NCBI RefSeq assembly: GCF_027941775.1
Contig: NZ_CP115917.1
Span: 343,001-407,000 of the forward strand
Reading direction: 5' to 3'
Source of the DNA: Tenacibaculum pacificus
Lineage (GTDB): Bacteria > Bacteroidota > Bacteroidia > Flavobacteriales > Flavobacteriaceae
Length of the DNA: 64,000 bases
Shown: one piece after another, positions 36,870 to 46,319 of the stretch
How positions within the stretch are numbered: position 1 is the stretch's first letter
How the letters are laid out: each line of letters opens with the position of its first letter
Made by a program: the position numbers and the translations under genes
The notes under the pieces: generated by a model
Database searches by the model: none
What the model saw: the letters and a program-made list of their open reading frames with translations, nothing else
Told to the model about the DNA's origin: nothing

Positions 36870-37265
36870 TTATTTTCTGAGTTTTCTCTGCTGTTTTCTT
36901 TCTAATTTTCGTTTTCTTTTAGCAGCTTTTTTTTGTTTTTTTAAATACTGATGATGTGCATTTACGGTCTTATTATTAATACGCCCTGTTACTTGAACAT
37001 CATAGCCAAGAGATTTTAATTTCTCTTGATATTTTTTCATTTTGATTTTATCTTGTTCACATTTTACAAGTTCTTTTTTTGATTTTTCTTGCTTAACTTT
37101 TGAACATTTAACCTCTTTCCATTCAATTTTTTTGTCATACTCAAAACATCGCTCGTAGCATATTCCTGGTTTTGCGTTTCGAGGTAAATTAGAATTTTGA
37201 GCTTTTACTTGCGTATTGAATGCTAAAAAAGCGAGTATTGTAATTATAAATTGCAATTTTTTCAT
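36870..37265 (-). CDS. Secreted Lys-rich protein with a PG_binding_1-like segment
   Basis: 131 aa with a signal peptide ending VKAQ (residue 22). A Cys-containing part (KPGICYERCFEYDKK) is followed by YQEKLKSLGYDVQVTGRINNKT, which resembles the peptidoglycan-binding PG_binding_1 pattern (LxxLGYxxxxxGxxxxxT), and a strongly basic tail of Lys/Arg repeats. The domain match is by eye. The KPGxCYxxC start occurs in longer flavobacterial envelope proteins, so this may be a shortened relative. Confidence 0.65.
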   Translation of the reverse strand: MKKLQFIITILAFLAFNTQVKAQNSNLPRNAKPGICYERCFEYDKKIEWKEVKCSKVKQEKSKKELVKCEQDKIKMKKYQEKLKSLGYDVQVTGRINNKTVNAHHQYLKKQKKAAKRKRKLERKQQRKLRK

Positions 37266-37344
37266 TTTTCTTAAAGATATAAATTTATTCTAAATTAGTA
37301 CATAAAAGCGAAGTAAATACAGAAATTAAGGAAGCTTGTAAAAT

Positions 37345-37407
37345 GTGCAAACACACAGATTCGCCCCTACGATTATTAATGTAGGGGCAGACCTATGTGT
37401 CTGCCCC
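37345..37407. repeat. REP-like palindromic element
   Basis: Two 26-nt arms (37345-37370 and 37381-37406) form an inverted repeat with 20 of 26 matches. Inside are a perfect GCCCCTAC / GTAGGGGC hairpin (37363-37388) and an alternative perfect GGGGCAGAC / GTCTGCCCC hairpin (37384-37407). GC-rich against the AT-rich background. On the plus strand a TTTTT follows. Located between dusB and the Lys-rich gene. Confidence 0.7.
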
Positions 37408-37418
37408 TTTTTGATTTA

Positions 37419-38420
37419 TTACCTAATATCAGGAATAATCATATTTCCAAATTTTGCTTCAACTTCATCAAAAGCTTTGAAAACATCTTCTGGAGCATCC
37501 GAAGTTACCATTTTCATTCTATATTCTTTAAAATGTGGAATTCCTTTAAAATAATTGGTGTAATGTCTTCTTGTTTCAAAAACGCCTAAAACAGGTCCTT
37601 TCCAATCGATAGCCATTTGTAAATGTCTACGAGCCATTTCTACACGTTGTGCAATTGTTGGCTTTGCTAAATATTCACCTGTTTTAAAATAGTGTTTTAT
37701 TTCGTTAAAAAACCAAGGATATCCAATAGAAGCTCTACCAATCATACAGCCGTCTAAACCATATACATCACGCATTCTCATGGCTTTTTCAGGTGTATCA
37801 ACATCACCATTTCCAAAAACAGGAATGTGCATTCTTGGGTTGTTTTTTACTTCTGCAATTGGTGCCCAATTTGCTTCGCCTTTATACATTTGCGCACGTG
37901 TTCTTCCGTGGATAGAAATTGCAGCACAGCCAACATCTTGTAAACGTTCGGCAACTTCTACAATTTTAATAGAATCTTCATCCCAACCTAAACGAGTTTT
38001 AACTGTTACAGGTAAATTCGTATGTTTTACCATTGCTTCGGTTAGTGAAACCATTAAGTCGATATCTTTTAAAATACCTGCACCAGCTCCTTTAGAAACC
38101 ACTTTTTTAACAGGACATCCAAAATTGATATCAATAATATCAGGGTTTGATTTTTCAACAATTTCTACAGATTGTAGCATTGAATCTAAATTTGCTCCAA
38201 ATATTTGAATCCCGACAGGGCGTTCTTTTTCGTAAATATCTAATTTCATTACGCTTTTTGCGGCATCACGAATTAATCCTTCCGAAGAAATAAATTCAGT
38301 ATAAACCACATCGGCACCATTTTCTTTGCATAAAGCTCTAAAAGGTGGGTCACTCACATCTTCCATTGGCGCTAATAATAGCGGAAAATCAGGAAGTTCT
38401 ATATTTCCAATTTTAATCAA
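37419..38420 (-). CDS. dusB: tRNA-dihydrouridine synthase
   Basis: 333-aa FMN enzyme reducing uridine to dihydrouridine in tRNA D-loops. TIM-barrel motifs: LLAPMEDVSDPPFR near residue 15, catalytic Cys in INFGCPVKKV near 101, VTVKTRLGWDE near 139, HGRTRAQMYKG near 171 and GNGDV near 204. DusB-type length; assigned to the Dus family, with subtype less certain. Last gene before the REP-like element. Confidence 0.92.
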   Translation of the reverse strand: MIKIGNIELPDFPLLLAPMEDVSDPPFRALCKENGADVVYTEFISSEGLIRDAAKSVMKLDIYEKERPVGIQIFGANLDSMLQSVEIVEKSNPDIIDINFGCPVKKVVSKGAGAGILKDIDLMVSLTEAMVKHTNLPVTVKTRLGWDEDSIKIVEVAERLQDVGCAAISIHGRTRAQMYKGEANWAPIAEVKNNPRMHIPVFGNGDVDTPEKAMRMRDVYGLDGCMIGRASIGYPWFFNEIKHYFKTGEYLAKPTIAQRVEMARRHLQMAIDWKGPVLGVFETRRHYTNYFKGIPHFKEYRMKMVTSDAPEDVFKAFDEVEAKFGNMIIPDIR

Positions 38421-38467
38421 AATTCTATAATTGTATTTTATGTTCTATTTTATCAAATAAACGATTA

Positions 38468-39118
38468 TTAGTTACCTAATTCGGTTATTTTTTTCTCGTA
38501 TAATTTTTTACTTTCAGTAACTGCAACATTAAGTTCTTGCATTATACCATCAACTCTTTGTTCAATGCTTTTCATTTGTCCGTTAATAGAATCGAATGAA
38601 TTAAGTGCAGCAGCAACTTCTAAAGCTTTTACAATTTCAACAGCATCAGTATGCAAAAGTCTTAATTTTTGTATTGCTTTTGATGTATTATTTAGCGTTG
38701 TATTATAGTTCTTTTTTGCTTTATTAATTGCTGATAAAAGAGTTGTTTTGGTTGCAACATCGCTCAAACTATTGGTTTGAGTTTCCATAGCGGTAAATAA
38801 ATTAGAAGCTTTTGCTTTTAAATCTTCAAATTCTTTATTAAGGTTATTTACTTTTCTATTGACTTTTTCCCAATCGCCATAAACTCGGGCAAATTCTTTA
38901 TCTTCATTTTTGGCATCTTCTAAAGCTAATTTTAATGCTCCTAAAGAATTTAAACCTTTGGTTATTTTTTTGTTAGCGGTTTCTTTTTTGTTTTCGAAAG
39001 TTGAAACTTGAGATTTGAATTTCTCTTTTAAACGGATTAAATCTTCAGGGCTTCTGTCTTTCCAACAAGAAGTTAATAATAAAAGTAATCCAACAAATAG
39101 TACTGTTTTTTTTAACAT
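38468..39118 (-). CDS. Coiled-coil lipoprotein (YkyA-like)
   Basis: 216 aa from the ATG at 39118 (MLKKTVLFVGLLLLLTSC); the frame opens six codons earlier but the lipobox fits best with this start. The mature part is a long Lys/Glu/Asn-rich coiled coil without catalytic motifs, of the type annotated as putative cell-wall-binding lipoprotein in Bacillota. Monocistronic. Confidence 0.75.
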   Translation of the reverse strand: MLKKTVLFVGLLLLLTSCWKDRSPEDLIRLKEKFKSQVSTFENKKETANKKITKGLNSLGALKLALEDAKNEDKEFARVYGDWEKVNRKVNNLNKEFEDLKAKASNLFTAMETQTNSLSDVATKTTLLSAINKAKKNYNTTLNNTSKAIQKLRLLHTDAVEIVKALEVAAALNSFDSINGQMKSIEQRVDGIMQELNVAVTESKKLYEKKITELGN

Positions 39119-39299
39119 ATATGAACTGTTAATCATTTAATTGATGCAAATATACAATGAAGATATAAAAATGTACGGTTTCCTATTTATAAAATGTGCT
39201 AATTCATTTATTCTGTGGTGTTTTAAACAGTAAAAGGTGTTTTATAAACTAAAAATTCTCTTTTTATTGAAATTAATATTTTTTTGAATAAATTTTTAA

Positions 39300-39330
39300 T
39301 TGTACAACGTTTTTCAATAAAGTATCTTTG
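39300..39330 (+). promoter_or_regulatory. Promoter of lepA
   Basis: TTG (39300-39302), 20-nt spacer, TATCTTTG (39323-39330), 29 bp before the start. Confidence 0.7.
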
Positions 39331-39359
39331 TCAGTCATAAGAGGTTAGAAATACGACGA

Positions 39360-41156
39360 ATGAAGAAAATTAGAAATTTTTGCATTATTGCACATATTGA
39401 TCACGGTAAAAGTACACTTGCAGACAGATTATTAGACTACACAGGTGCTGTAACGGAGAGAGAAAAGAAATCACAGTTATTAGATAGCATGGATTTGGAG
39501 CGTGAACGTGGTATTACCATTAAATCACACGCTATTCAAATGGATTATACTTTTGAAGGTGAAGATTATATTCTAAATTTAATTGATACCCCAGGACACG
39601 TAGATTTTTCGTACGAAGTATCTCGTTCAATTGCCGCTTGTGAAGGTGCATTATTAATTGTTGATGCTGCACAAAGTATTCAAGCACAAACGATTTCTAA
39701 TTTATATTTGGCTTTAGATAATGACTTGGAAATTATTCCAGTTTTAAATAAAGTTGATTTACCATCAGCAAATCCTGAAGAAGTAACTGATGATATTGTT
39801 GATTTATTAGGTTGTGAACCTGAAGAGGTAATTCACGCAAGTGGAAAAACAGGTTTTGGAGTAGAAAATATTTTAGAAGCAATTATTAAAAAAGTTCCAG
39901 CGCCAACAGGAAATCCTGATGCGCCTTTAAAAGCTTTAATTTTTGATTCTGTTTATAATTCTTACAGAGGAATTGAAACTTACTTTAGAGTAATTGATGG
40001 TTCTATTAAAAAGAATCAGCGTATTCAATTTATGTCAACAGGTACGGAATATAAAGCCGATGAAGTTGGTACTTTAAAACTAGAACAAGAAGTAAAGCAA
40101 GAAGTAAAAACAGGAGATGTAGGATATTTAATTACAGGAATTAAAGTTGCAAAAGAAGTAAAAGTAGGAGATACAATTACCGACTTTGAAAATCCAACAG
40201 AAAGCCTTATCGATGGTTTTGAAGATGTAAAACCAATGGTTTTTGCAGGTATTTATCCTGTTGATACAGAGGATTACGAAGAATTACGTAATTCAATGGA
40301 AAAATTACAATTAAACGATGCTTCTTTGGTGTTTCAACCAGAAAGTTCAGCAGCATTAGGTTTTGGTTTTCGATGTGGATTCTTAGGAATGTTACACATG
40401 GAAATTATCCAAGAACGTTTAGAACGTGAATTTAATATGACAGTAATTACTACTGTTCCCAACGTTTCTTATCACGCATACACAAAGAAAAATCCTACGG
40501 AAATTGTATTATTAAATAATCCGACAGATTTACCTGATCCATCAAGATTAGAAAAAGTTGAAGAACCTTTTATTAAAGCATCAATAATTACAAAATCTGA
40601 TTTTGTTGGACAAGTAATGTCGCTTTGTATTGAAAAAAGAGGGGAAATTGTAAATCAAACATATTTAACTACCGAAAGAGTTGAATTAACTTTTGATATG
40701 CCTTTAGCAGAAATTGTATTTGATTTTTATGATAGATTAAAAACAGTTTCAAAAGGGTATGCTTCTTTTGATTATTCGCCAATCGGAATGCGTACTTCTA
40801 AATTAGTTCGTGTAGATATTCTATTAAATGGTGATCCTGTTGATGCACTTTCAGCATTATTACATGCAGATAATGCCTATACAATCGGTAAGAAAATTGT
40901 AGAAAAATTAAAACAATTAATACCAAGACAGCAGTTTGATATTCCTATTCAAGCAGCAATTGGAGCTAAAATTATCGCCAGAGAAACAACTAAAGCTTTA
41001 CGTAAAGATGTAACAGCAAAATGTTATGGTGGTGATATTTCTAGAAAACGTAAGTTATTAGAAAAGCAGAAAAAAGGTAAGAAAAGAATGCGTCAAGTTG
41101 GTAATGTAGAAATTCCACAAGAAGCATTTATGGCAGTTTTAAAATTGAATGATTAA
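39360..41156 (+). CDS. lepA: Elongation factor 4 (LepA)
   Basis: 598-aa translational GTPase that back-translocates or remodels ribosomes under stress. G1 [15 protein letters not shown]3 [13 protein letters not shown]4 NKVDLP are intact; the C-terminus has the LepA-specific lysine-rich KKKMRQVG-like tail ([15 protein letters not shown]). Normal length. Own promoter and terminator. Confidence 0.97.
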   Translation: MKKIRNFCIIAHIDHGKSTLADRLLDYTGAVTEREKKSQLLDSMDLERERGITIKSHAIQMDYTFEGEDYILNLIDTPGHVDFSYEVSRSIAACEGALLIVDAAQSIQAQTISNLYLALDNDLEIIPVLNKVDLPSANPEEVTDDIVDLLGCEPEEVIHASGKTGFGVENILEAIIKKVPAPTGNPDAPLKALIFDSVYNSYRGIETYFRVIDGSIKKNQRIQFMSTGTEYKADEVGTLKLEQEVKQEVKTGDVGYLITGIKVAKEVKVGDTITDFENPTESLIDGFEDVKPMVFAGIYPVDTEDYEELRNSMEKLQLNDASLVFQPESSAALGFGFRCGFLGMLHMEIIQERLEREFNMTVITTVPNVSYHAYTKKNPTEIVLLNNPTDLPDPSRLEKVEEPFIKASIITKSDFVGQVMSLCIEKRGEIVNQTYLTTERVELTFDMPLAEIVFDFYDRLKTVSKGYASFDYSPIGMRTSKLVRVDILLNGDPVDALSALLHADNAYTIGKKIVEKLKQLIPRQQFDIPIQAAIGAKIIARETTKALRKDVTAKCYGGDISRKRKLLEKQKKGKKRMRQVGNVEIPQEAFMAVLKLND

Positions 41157-41167
41157 AGAATAAAAAA

Positions 41168-41200
41168 AAAGGGGAAGTTTTTAAAACTTCCCCTTTTTTT
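41168..41200. terminator. Bidirectional terminator between lepA and the small lipoprotein gene
   Basis: AAGGGGAAGTTTT / AAAACTTCCCCTT perfect stem with A- and T-runs outside, serving the two converging genes. Confidence 0.85.
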
Positions 41201-41209
41201 TAATATAAA

Positions 41210-41479
41210 TTATTTACAAGTCACTCCAGCTGTATCCATAGACTCAATATATTTGTCAAAAGTCGTTCCTTCTGGAAGACGACTTATTGATGTCTCTTGT
41301 CCTAAAACGGTCACTGTTATTGTACCGTCTCCATTATCACAATATTTAGTAGTGATAGACCCCATCATTTCACATTCTTTACAAGAGTTAACGCTCTCCT
41401 CAGCATTATTATCATCATCAGAACAAGAAACAAAAGCAACAGAAGCTAACACAGCAATAGATAAAATAAATTTTTTCAT
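41210..41479 (-). CDS. Small Cys-rich lipoprotein
   Basis: 89 aa, no family recognised. Lipobox FVSC gives acylated Cys19, then an Asp/Asn stretch and SCKECEMMGSITTKYC, with three more Cys plus a final one near the C-terminus (VTCK). The short Cys-rich domain may bind metal or form disulfides. Convergent to lepA. Confidence 0.7.
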   Translation of the reverse strand: MKKFILSIAVLASVAFVSCSDDDNNAEESVNSCKECEMMGSITTKYCDNGDGTITVTVLGQETSISRLPEGTTFDKYIESMDTAGVTCK

Positions 41480-41604
41480 AATATAATAATTTTTTTAAAA
41501 ATAATATGGCGATTTAACATAATATTTCGAATTATTAAATGTTTATTTATTTATGAGGTGATTCTTAATTTAGTATAAATAAGATGTAAAAGGAAGCTAC
41601 AATA

Positions 41605-42303
41605 CTAATCTCTACTTCCTAAAATACGTAATCCCCAATATAATAACATTGCTAAAGAACCTAATGCCGCAACTAAATATGTTCTTGCTGCCCATTTTAA
41701 AGCATCTTTAGAACCTGCTAATTCTTCACGAGTTACAATGTGTTTATCTTCTAACCAAGCCAAAGCCCTGTTACTTGCATCATATTCAACAGGTAAAGTA
41801 ACGAAACTAAAAAGTGTACCTACAGCCATAAAAATTAAACCTGCAATAGCAATATAAAAACCAATTCCAGAGTTACCAGAAGCAGCACCAAAAGCAATTC
41901 CACCAATAACCATCCATTGCGAATATTTAGAGGTAATACTTACCATTGGCACTAATTTAGAACGCATTTCTAAATATTGATAAGCTCTTGCACGTTGTAC
42001 AGCATGCCCAACTTCATGAGCTGAAACTGCTGCTGCGGCTGCATTTCTTTGGTTGTAAACACCTTCACTTAAATTAACTGTTTTGTTTTGAGGGTTATAA
42101 TGATCGGTTAACATTCCTGGAGTAGAAATAACTTTTACGTCATTAATACCGTGATCATTTAACATTTTTTCAGCTATTTCAGCGCCACTCATTCCATTTT
42201 TTAAATGAACTTTTGAGTATTTTTTAAATTTTCTTTTAAGCATACTACTTACTAACCAGCTACATAAAGAGATAATACCTATTAAAATATAAAATCCTAT
42301 CAT
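41605..42303 (-). CDS. Zinc metallopeptidase (YugP/HtpX-like)
   Basis: 232-aa membrane protease with HExxH in AVSAHEVGHAVQ near residue 90 and three to four helices, the last pair at 125-165 and 205-230. The family (Zn-dependent protease, membrane-associated) is related in layout to HtpX and is of unknown substrate. The N-terminal anchor is MIGFYILIGIISLCSWLV. Upstream lies a 371-bp gap with a direct repeat. Confidence 0.85.
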   Translation of the reverse strand: MIGFYILIGIISLCSWLVSSMLKRKFKKYSKVHLKNGMSGAEIAEKMLNDHGINDVKVISTPGMLTDHYNPQNKTVNLSEGVYNQRNAAAAAVSAHEVGHAVQRARAYQYLEMRSKLVPMVSITSKYSQWMVIGGIAFGAASGNSGIGFYIAIAGLIFMAVGTLFSFVTLPVEYDASNRALAWLEDKHIVTREELAGSKDALKWAARTYLVAALGSLAMLLYWGLRILGSRD

Positions 42304-42316
42304 AATTTATTTTGTT

Positions 42317-42354
42317 TTAAAAATTTGCATCATTTTTGATTGATAAATTTACAA
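42317..42354 (+). repeat. Imperfect direct repeat, copy 1
   Basis: TTAAAAATTTGCATCATTTT (20 bp identical in both copies), then TGATTGATAAATTTACAA. Copy 2 is at 42595. Found in the 371-bp gap (42304-42674) between the metallopeptidase and the asparaginase gene; nothing else is recognised there. Confidence 0.6.
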
Positions 42355-42594
42355 AATTATTCCATAATTAAATTACGTCTTATAAAATATCATCACGTTA
42401 AATACAACTATGAGTTATTCATCATTTTTTTTTGGGGATAAAAACTAAGAATATCAATAGTATTAATATTTTAGAGCTATTTTTATATTATTCATTCTAT
42501 TTTGATAGAAAATACTAATTATTGCTTATTGTATAAATATAATAAAGAGATTATAGCTATCAATTTATAAAAATCGACTAAAATTAATGGAGTA

Positions 42595-42631
42595 TTAAAA
42601 ATTTGCATCATTTTGTTTGATAGCTTTACAA
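42595..42631 (+). repeat. Imperfect direct repeat, copy 2
   Basis: Same 20-bp start as copy 1, then GTTTGATAGCTTTACAA. Located 43 bp before the asparaginase start; copy 1 lies about the same distance into the leader of the divergent metallopeptidase gene. Likely a duplicated regulatory stretch. Confidence 0.6.
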
Positions 42632-42674
42632 TCTGTTTTTTACAGTTAAATTACTTAATAATAAATTTTTCATA

Positions 42675-43707
42675 ATGTCAAATACCCCTAAAATTTTAAT
42701 AGTATATACAGGAGGAACTATTGGTATGGTTAAAGACTATAAAACAGGTGCTTTAAAAGCTTTTGATTTTAGTCAGATATCTAGTAAAATACCCGAATTA
42801 CAGCAATTAAATTGTGAAATTTCTACTATTTCATTTGATGAAGCTATAGATTCATCAAATATGAATGTGAACTATTATATTGATATCGCCCAAATTATTG
42901 CTGATAATTATGAGCAATTTGATGGTTTTGTAGTACTTACAGGTTCTGATACGATGTCATATACATCATCGGCAATTAGTTTTATGTTTGAAAATTTACA
43001 AAAACCAGTTATTTTTACAGGATCACAATTACCAATTGGTGATTTACGAACAGATGCGAAAGAAAATTTAATTACTTCGATACAAATTGCATCAACTAGC
43101 GAAAATCGAAAACCAGTAATACAAGAGGTCGGTTTATATTTTGAATATAAATTATACAGAGCCAACAGAACTACAAAAATAAATGCAGAACAATTTGAGG
43201 CTTTTGCTTCGATGAATTATCCGCCTTTAGTAGTAAGTGGTGTTCATTTAAATTTTAATCACCCAGTATTATTTAAACATTGAAAAAGAAGAAAATAAAC
43301 TTATCTTCAGAAAAAAATTAGACAATAATGTGGCTATTTTAAAGTTATTTCCAGGGATAACAGCATCGGTTGTTAATAGTTTTATAAATATACCCTATTT
43401 GAAAGGAATTATTTTAGAAACGTATGGTTCTGGAAATGCACCTACCGAAAAATGGTTTATAAATTTATTGGAAAAAGCAGTTGCTAAAGGTATCTATATT
43501 ATTAACGTAACTCAGTGTGCAGGGGGCAGTGTTATTTTAGGACATTATGAAACCAGTTCTGATTTAAAACGCATCGGAATTGTAGACGGAAAAGACATCA
43601 CAACAGAGACTGCTGTTGCTAAAATGATGTACTTGTTAGGCGAAAAGTTATCAAAAGAAGAGTTTAAACATTATTTTGAAACATCGTTAAGAGGTGAAAT
43701 TAATTAA
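42675..43707 (+). pseudogene. ansA: Type I L-asparaginase, split by a +1 frameshift
   Basis: Hydrolyses asparagine to aspartate and ammonia. The first part (42675-43283) has the active-site ILIVYTGGTIGMV and the second site VVLTGSDTMSY near residue 90; the second part (43330-43707) continues with VAILKLFPGI and VTQCAGGSVILGHY. The break is at 43280-43283: CATTGA. Removing one T restores ...FKH EKEENKLIFRKKLDNNVAILKLF in frame as one 343-aa enzyme of normal length. All motifs survive, so recent mutation or sequence error is likely. Confidence 0.88.
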
Positions 43708-43946
43708 AATGCATTGTTTTAACTAAATTAATAGCTATAACTGTCTGAAATAGTTGTTGAAACAAAAATGTATTATAAATAACCTTAATTTTTTTAATGT
43801 ACCAAGATTTTTTTGTTACTTGCCACTCTGAAAATAAAACTTTATTGAAGTACGAGTAAATAATTACTTATTTGTAAAAATTTAAGTTTTTTCTAGTAAA
43901 ATTTGTATTTTTAACCCATTAACTATTTAAAATTAATTATAACAAA

Positions 43947-44660
43947 ATGAAGAAAGTAGTAAATTTCCTAACTGTTGCAGGATTTATGTTTTTAGGGGCT
44001 ATTCAGTCAACTTATGCTCAAGAAGCAGAAAAAACTTTTCACCAAGAGTTAAAACAACGTTTTATTGAAGGAGATCCTCAGTTTATGGGTATCGTATTGG
44101 TAGCTTTAATCTTAGGATTAGCAATCGCAATTGAAAGAATTATTTATTTAAACATGGCTACAACTAATACTAAGAAATTAGTAGCAAGTGTAGATGATGC
44201 TTTAAGTTCTGGTGGTATTGAAGCTGCTAAAGAAGTTTGTAGAAATACAAAAGGACCTGTTGCTTCTATCTTTTTCCAAGGATTAGAAAGAGCTGACGAA
44301 GGTTTAGAAGCTGCTGAAAAAGCTGTAGTAGGTTATGGTGGTGTACAGATGGGGTTATTAGAGAAAAATGTTTCTTGGTTATCTTTATTTATTGCATTAG
44401 CACCGATGTTAGGGTTCATGGGAACTGTAATTGGTATGATTGAGGCTTTTGATAAGATTGCAGTAGCAAATGATATTTCTCCAGCAGTAGTAGCAGGTGG
44501 TATTAAAATTGCACTTTTAACAACTGTATTTGGTCTTGTTGCAGCAATTATTTTACAGATTTTTTATAATTATATCGTTTCTAAAATTGATAGTATTGTA
44601 AATAATATGGAAGATGCTTCAATCTCTTTAATCGACTTATTAGCTAAGTATAAAAAATAA
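43947..44660 (+). CDS. exbB: ExbB/TolQ-type proton channel protein
   Basis: 237-aa proton channel energising TonB. Unlike E. coli ExbB, an N-terminal signal-like helix ends at TYAQ (residue 24); then three membrane helices at about 45-65, 145-170 and 185-210. The channel motif APMLGFMGTVIGMIEAF near residue 152 is the ExbB/MotA signature. First of four genes with a membrane protein and two ExbDs. Confidence 0.94.
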   Translation: MKKVVNFLTVAGFMFLGAIQSTYAQEAEKTFHQELKQRFIEGDPQFMGIVLVALILGLAIAIERIIYLNMATTNTKKLVASVDDALSSGGIEAAKEVCRNTKGPVASIFFQGLERADEGLEAAEKAVVGYGGVQMGLLEKNVSWLSLFIALAPMLGFMGTVIGMIEAFDKIAVANDISPAVVAGGIKIALLTTVFGLVAAIILQIFYNYIVSKIDSIVNNMEDASISLIDLLAKYKK

Positions 44661-44668
44661 TCAATCAT

Positions 44669-45106
44669 ATGAATAATAAAATATTAACATTACTTGTAGC
44701 TGCAATATCACTTATCGGTGTTGCGTTATTTGTAAACGTTGTAATAATAGACAAAGAAAACGTAGAAGCGGTTTCTAACGCTGTTTCTCCTTTAGTAAGT
44801 TATTCATATTATTTACTAATTGTAATTGTAATTGTTGCTGTAGTAATTTCACTATTGAGTATGTTTAAAAACCCTGCTGCCTTAAAGAAAACCTTATTAG
44901 GTGTTTCAGTTTTAGGTGTGCTTTTAGTGGTATCATACATGTTTTCTTCTAATGGTCAAGTATTAGGTCCTGATCAAGGAGTATTAGTTGCAGAAGGAAG
45001 TACTTCTAAATGGGTAGGAACAGGAATTAGTTTTACCATTATTTTAGGTGCAATAGCTGGAGCATTTTTTGTAGTAGATTTATTAAAAGGAATAGTTAAA
45101 TCATAA
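44669..45106 (+). CDS. Small membrane protein between ExbB and ExbD
   Basis: 145 aa with about four hydrophobic helices (residues 5-25, 45-65, 75-92, 122-142), no family recognised by name. It is inserted between exbB (8 bp) and exbD (6 bp), an order common in Bacteroidota, so it is likely a part or assembly factor of the TonB-energising complex (inference). Confidence 0.75.
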   Translation: MNNKILTLLVAAISLIGVALFVNVVIIDKENVEAVSNAVSPLVSYSYYLLIVIVIVAVVISLLSMFKNPAALKKTLLGVSVLGVLLVVSYMFSSNGQVLGPDQGVLVAEGSTSKWVGTGISFTIILGAIAGAFFVVDLLKGIVKS

Positions 45107-45112
45107 GTAAAC

Positions 45113-45739
45113 ATGGCAAGAAGAGAAAACCCAGAAATTAATGCAGGTTCTATGGCAGATATTGCATTCTTGCTACTTATCTTTTTCCTTGTAACAACAA
45201 CAATGGATGTTGATTCAGGTATCCCTAAAAAGTTAGCTGAAAAATCTGATGTTGTACCACCTATTGTAAAAGAGAAAAACATCTTTCAAGTAATTATTAA
45301 CAGAAATAACCAATTATTCGTAGAGGATGAAGGTATGGAGTTAAAAGACTTAAAAGATGCGGCTGTTAAATTTATAGATAACGGTGGTGGTGTTGGTAAT
45401 CCGATGCCAGGGAAAGATGCAGGAGCATCTTGTAACTATTGTAAAGGAGCTAAAGATCCAGCTTCATCAGATCATCCAAATAAAGCTATTATTTCTGTTG
45501 AAAGTGATAGAGGTACTGAGTTTGGTATGTATGTAGCTGTTCAAAATGAACTGTTAAAAGCATATGCTGAATTACGTAATAAATTATGCCAACAAAAATA
45601 CGGTATGAGTTTTACTGAATTAGATAAATCTTTTACAGCTGGAGCAAGAAAAGATGATGCATTAAGAAAAAAAGTAGAAGATATTAAGGCGAGTTACCCT
45701 CAAATTATATCTGATTCTGAACCAACTAATGTTCAATAG
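45113..45739 (+). CDS. exbD: ExbD biopolymer transport protein with a Cys-containing insertion
   Basis: 208 aa. The membrane helix with the proton-carrying Asp (GSMADIAFLLLIFFLVTTTM) is near residue 15-35. The periplasmic domain holds an insert with CNYCKG near residue 105 and SSDHPNKAIISV, not found in the proteobacterial form. It is about 60 residues longer than E. coli ExbD. Operon with exbB and a second exbD. Confidence 0.9.
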   Translation: MARRENPEINAGSMADIAFLLLIFFLVTTTMDVDSGIPKKLAEKSDVVPPIVKEKNIFQVIINRNNQLFVEDEGMELKDLKDAAVKFIDNGGGVGNPMPGKDAGASCNYCKGAKDPASSDHPNKAIISVESDRGTEFGMYVAVQNELLKAYAELRNKLCQQKYGMSFTELDKSFTAGARKDDALRKKVEDIKASYPQIISDSEPTNVQ

Positions 45740-45757
45740 TATTAAAACAATTTAAGT

Positions 45758-46228
45758 ATGTCTAAATTTAAAAATAAGAAAAAAGAGATGCCAGCAGTGA
45801 ATACTTCTTCACTTCCTGATATTGTTTTTATGTTATTATTCTTTTTCATGGTAACAACGGTAATGAGAGAAAGTGATTTAGCGATAGATGCACCTCGTTT
45901 ACCTAGTGCTAGTGAAGTAAAGAAACTTGAACGTAAAAGTTTAGTGAGCACTATTTATGTTGGTAAGGCTAAAGATGCTAAATATGGAACGGGTTATAAT
46001 AGAATCCAGTTAAACGATAAGATTGCTACACCAGATGATGTACCTTCTTTTATTTTCTTAGAAAGAGGAAATGTATCGGAAGCTGAAGTTCCTTTTATGA
46101 CAACTTCTATAAAGATGGATAAAGAATCGAGTGTTGGAACTTTATCTGATATTCGTGAAAAATTAAGAGATGTAAATGCTCTTAAATTAAGTTTATCTAC
46201 TCATAAATCAGCAGATATTAAAAAGTAA
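45758..46228 (+). CDS. exbD: Second ExbD biopolymer transport protein
   Basis: 156 aa. The Asp helix is SSLPDIVFMLLFFFMVTTVM near residue 15-35; the periplasmic part lacks Cys, unlike its neighbour. Two different ExbDs with one ExbB is the usual Bacteroidota set-up. Ends the operon at a strong terminator. Confidence 0.92.
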   Translation: MSKFKNKKKEMPAVNTSSLPDIVFMLLFFFMVTTVMRESDLAIDAPRLPSASEVKKLERKSLVSTIYVGKAKDAKYGTGYNRIQLNDKIATPDDVPSFIFLERGNVSEAEVPFMTTSIKMDKESSVGTLSDIREKLRDVNALKLSLSTHKSADIKK

Positions 46229-46251
46229 TTACTTTTTAAAAAATAAATACT

Positions 46252-46285
46252 AAAAAGAGCAATCATATGATTGCTCTTTTTTTAT
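46252..46285 (+). terminator. Terminator of the exbB-exbD operon
   Basis: Perfect stem AAAAAGAGCAATCAT / ATGATTGCTCTTTTT, T-run after. Confidence 0.9.
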
Positions 46286-46319
46286 GTAAATAAACTATAT
46301 TTAACCATAGTTAATTTTT

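Noticed and set aside
37345..37554. 69-codon ORF over the REP-like element
   Set aside because: It is read from palindrome and antisense dusB sequence; no family or start signal.
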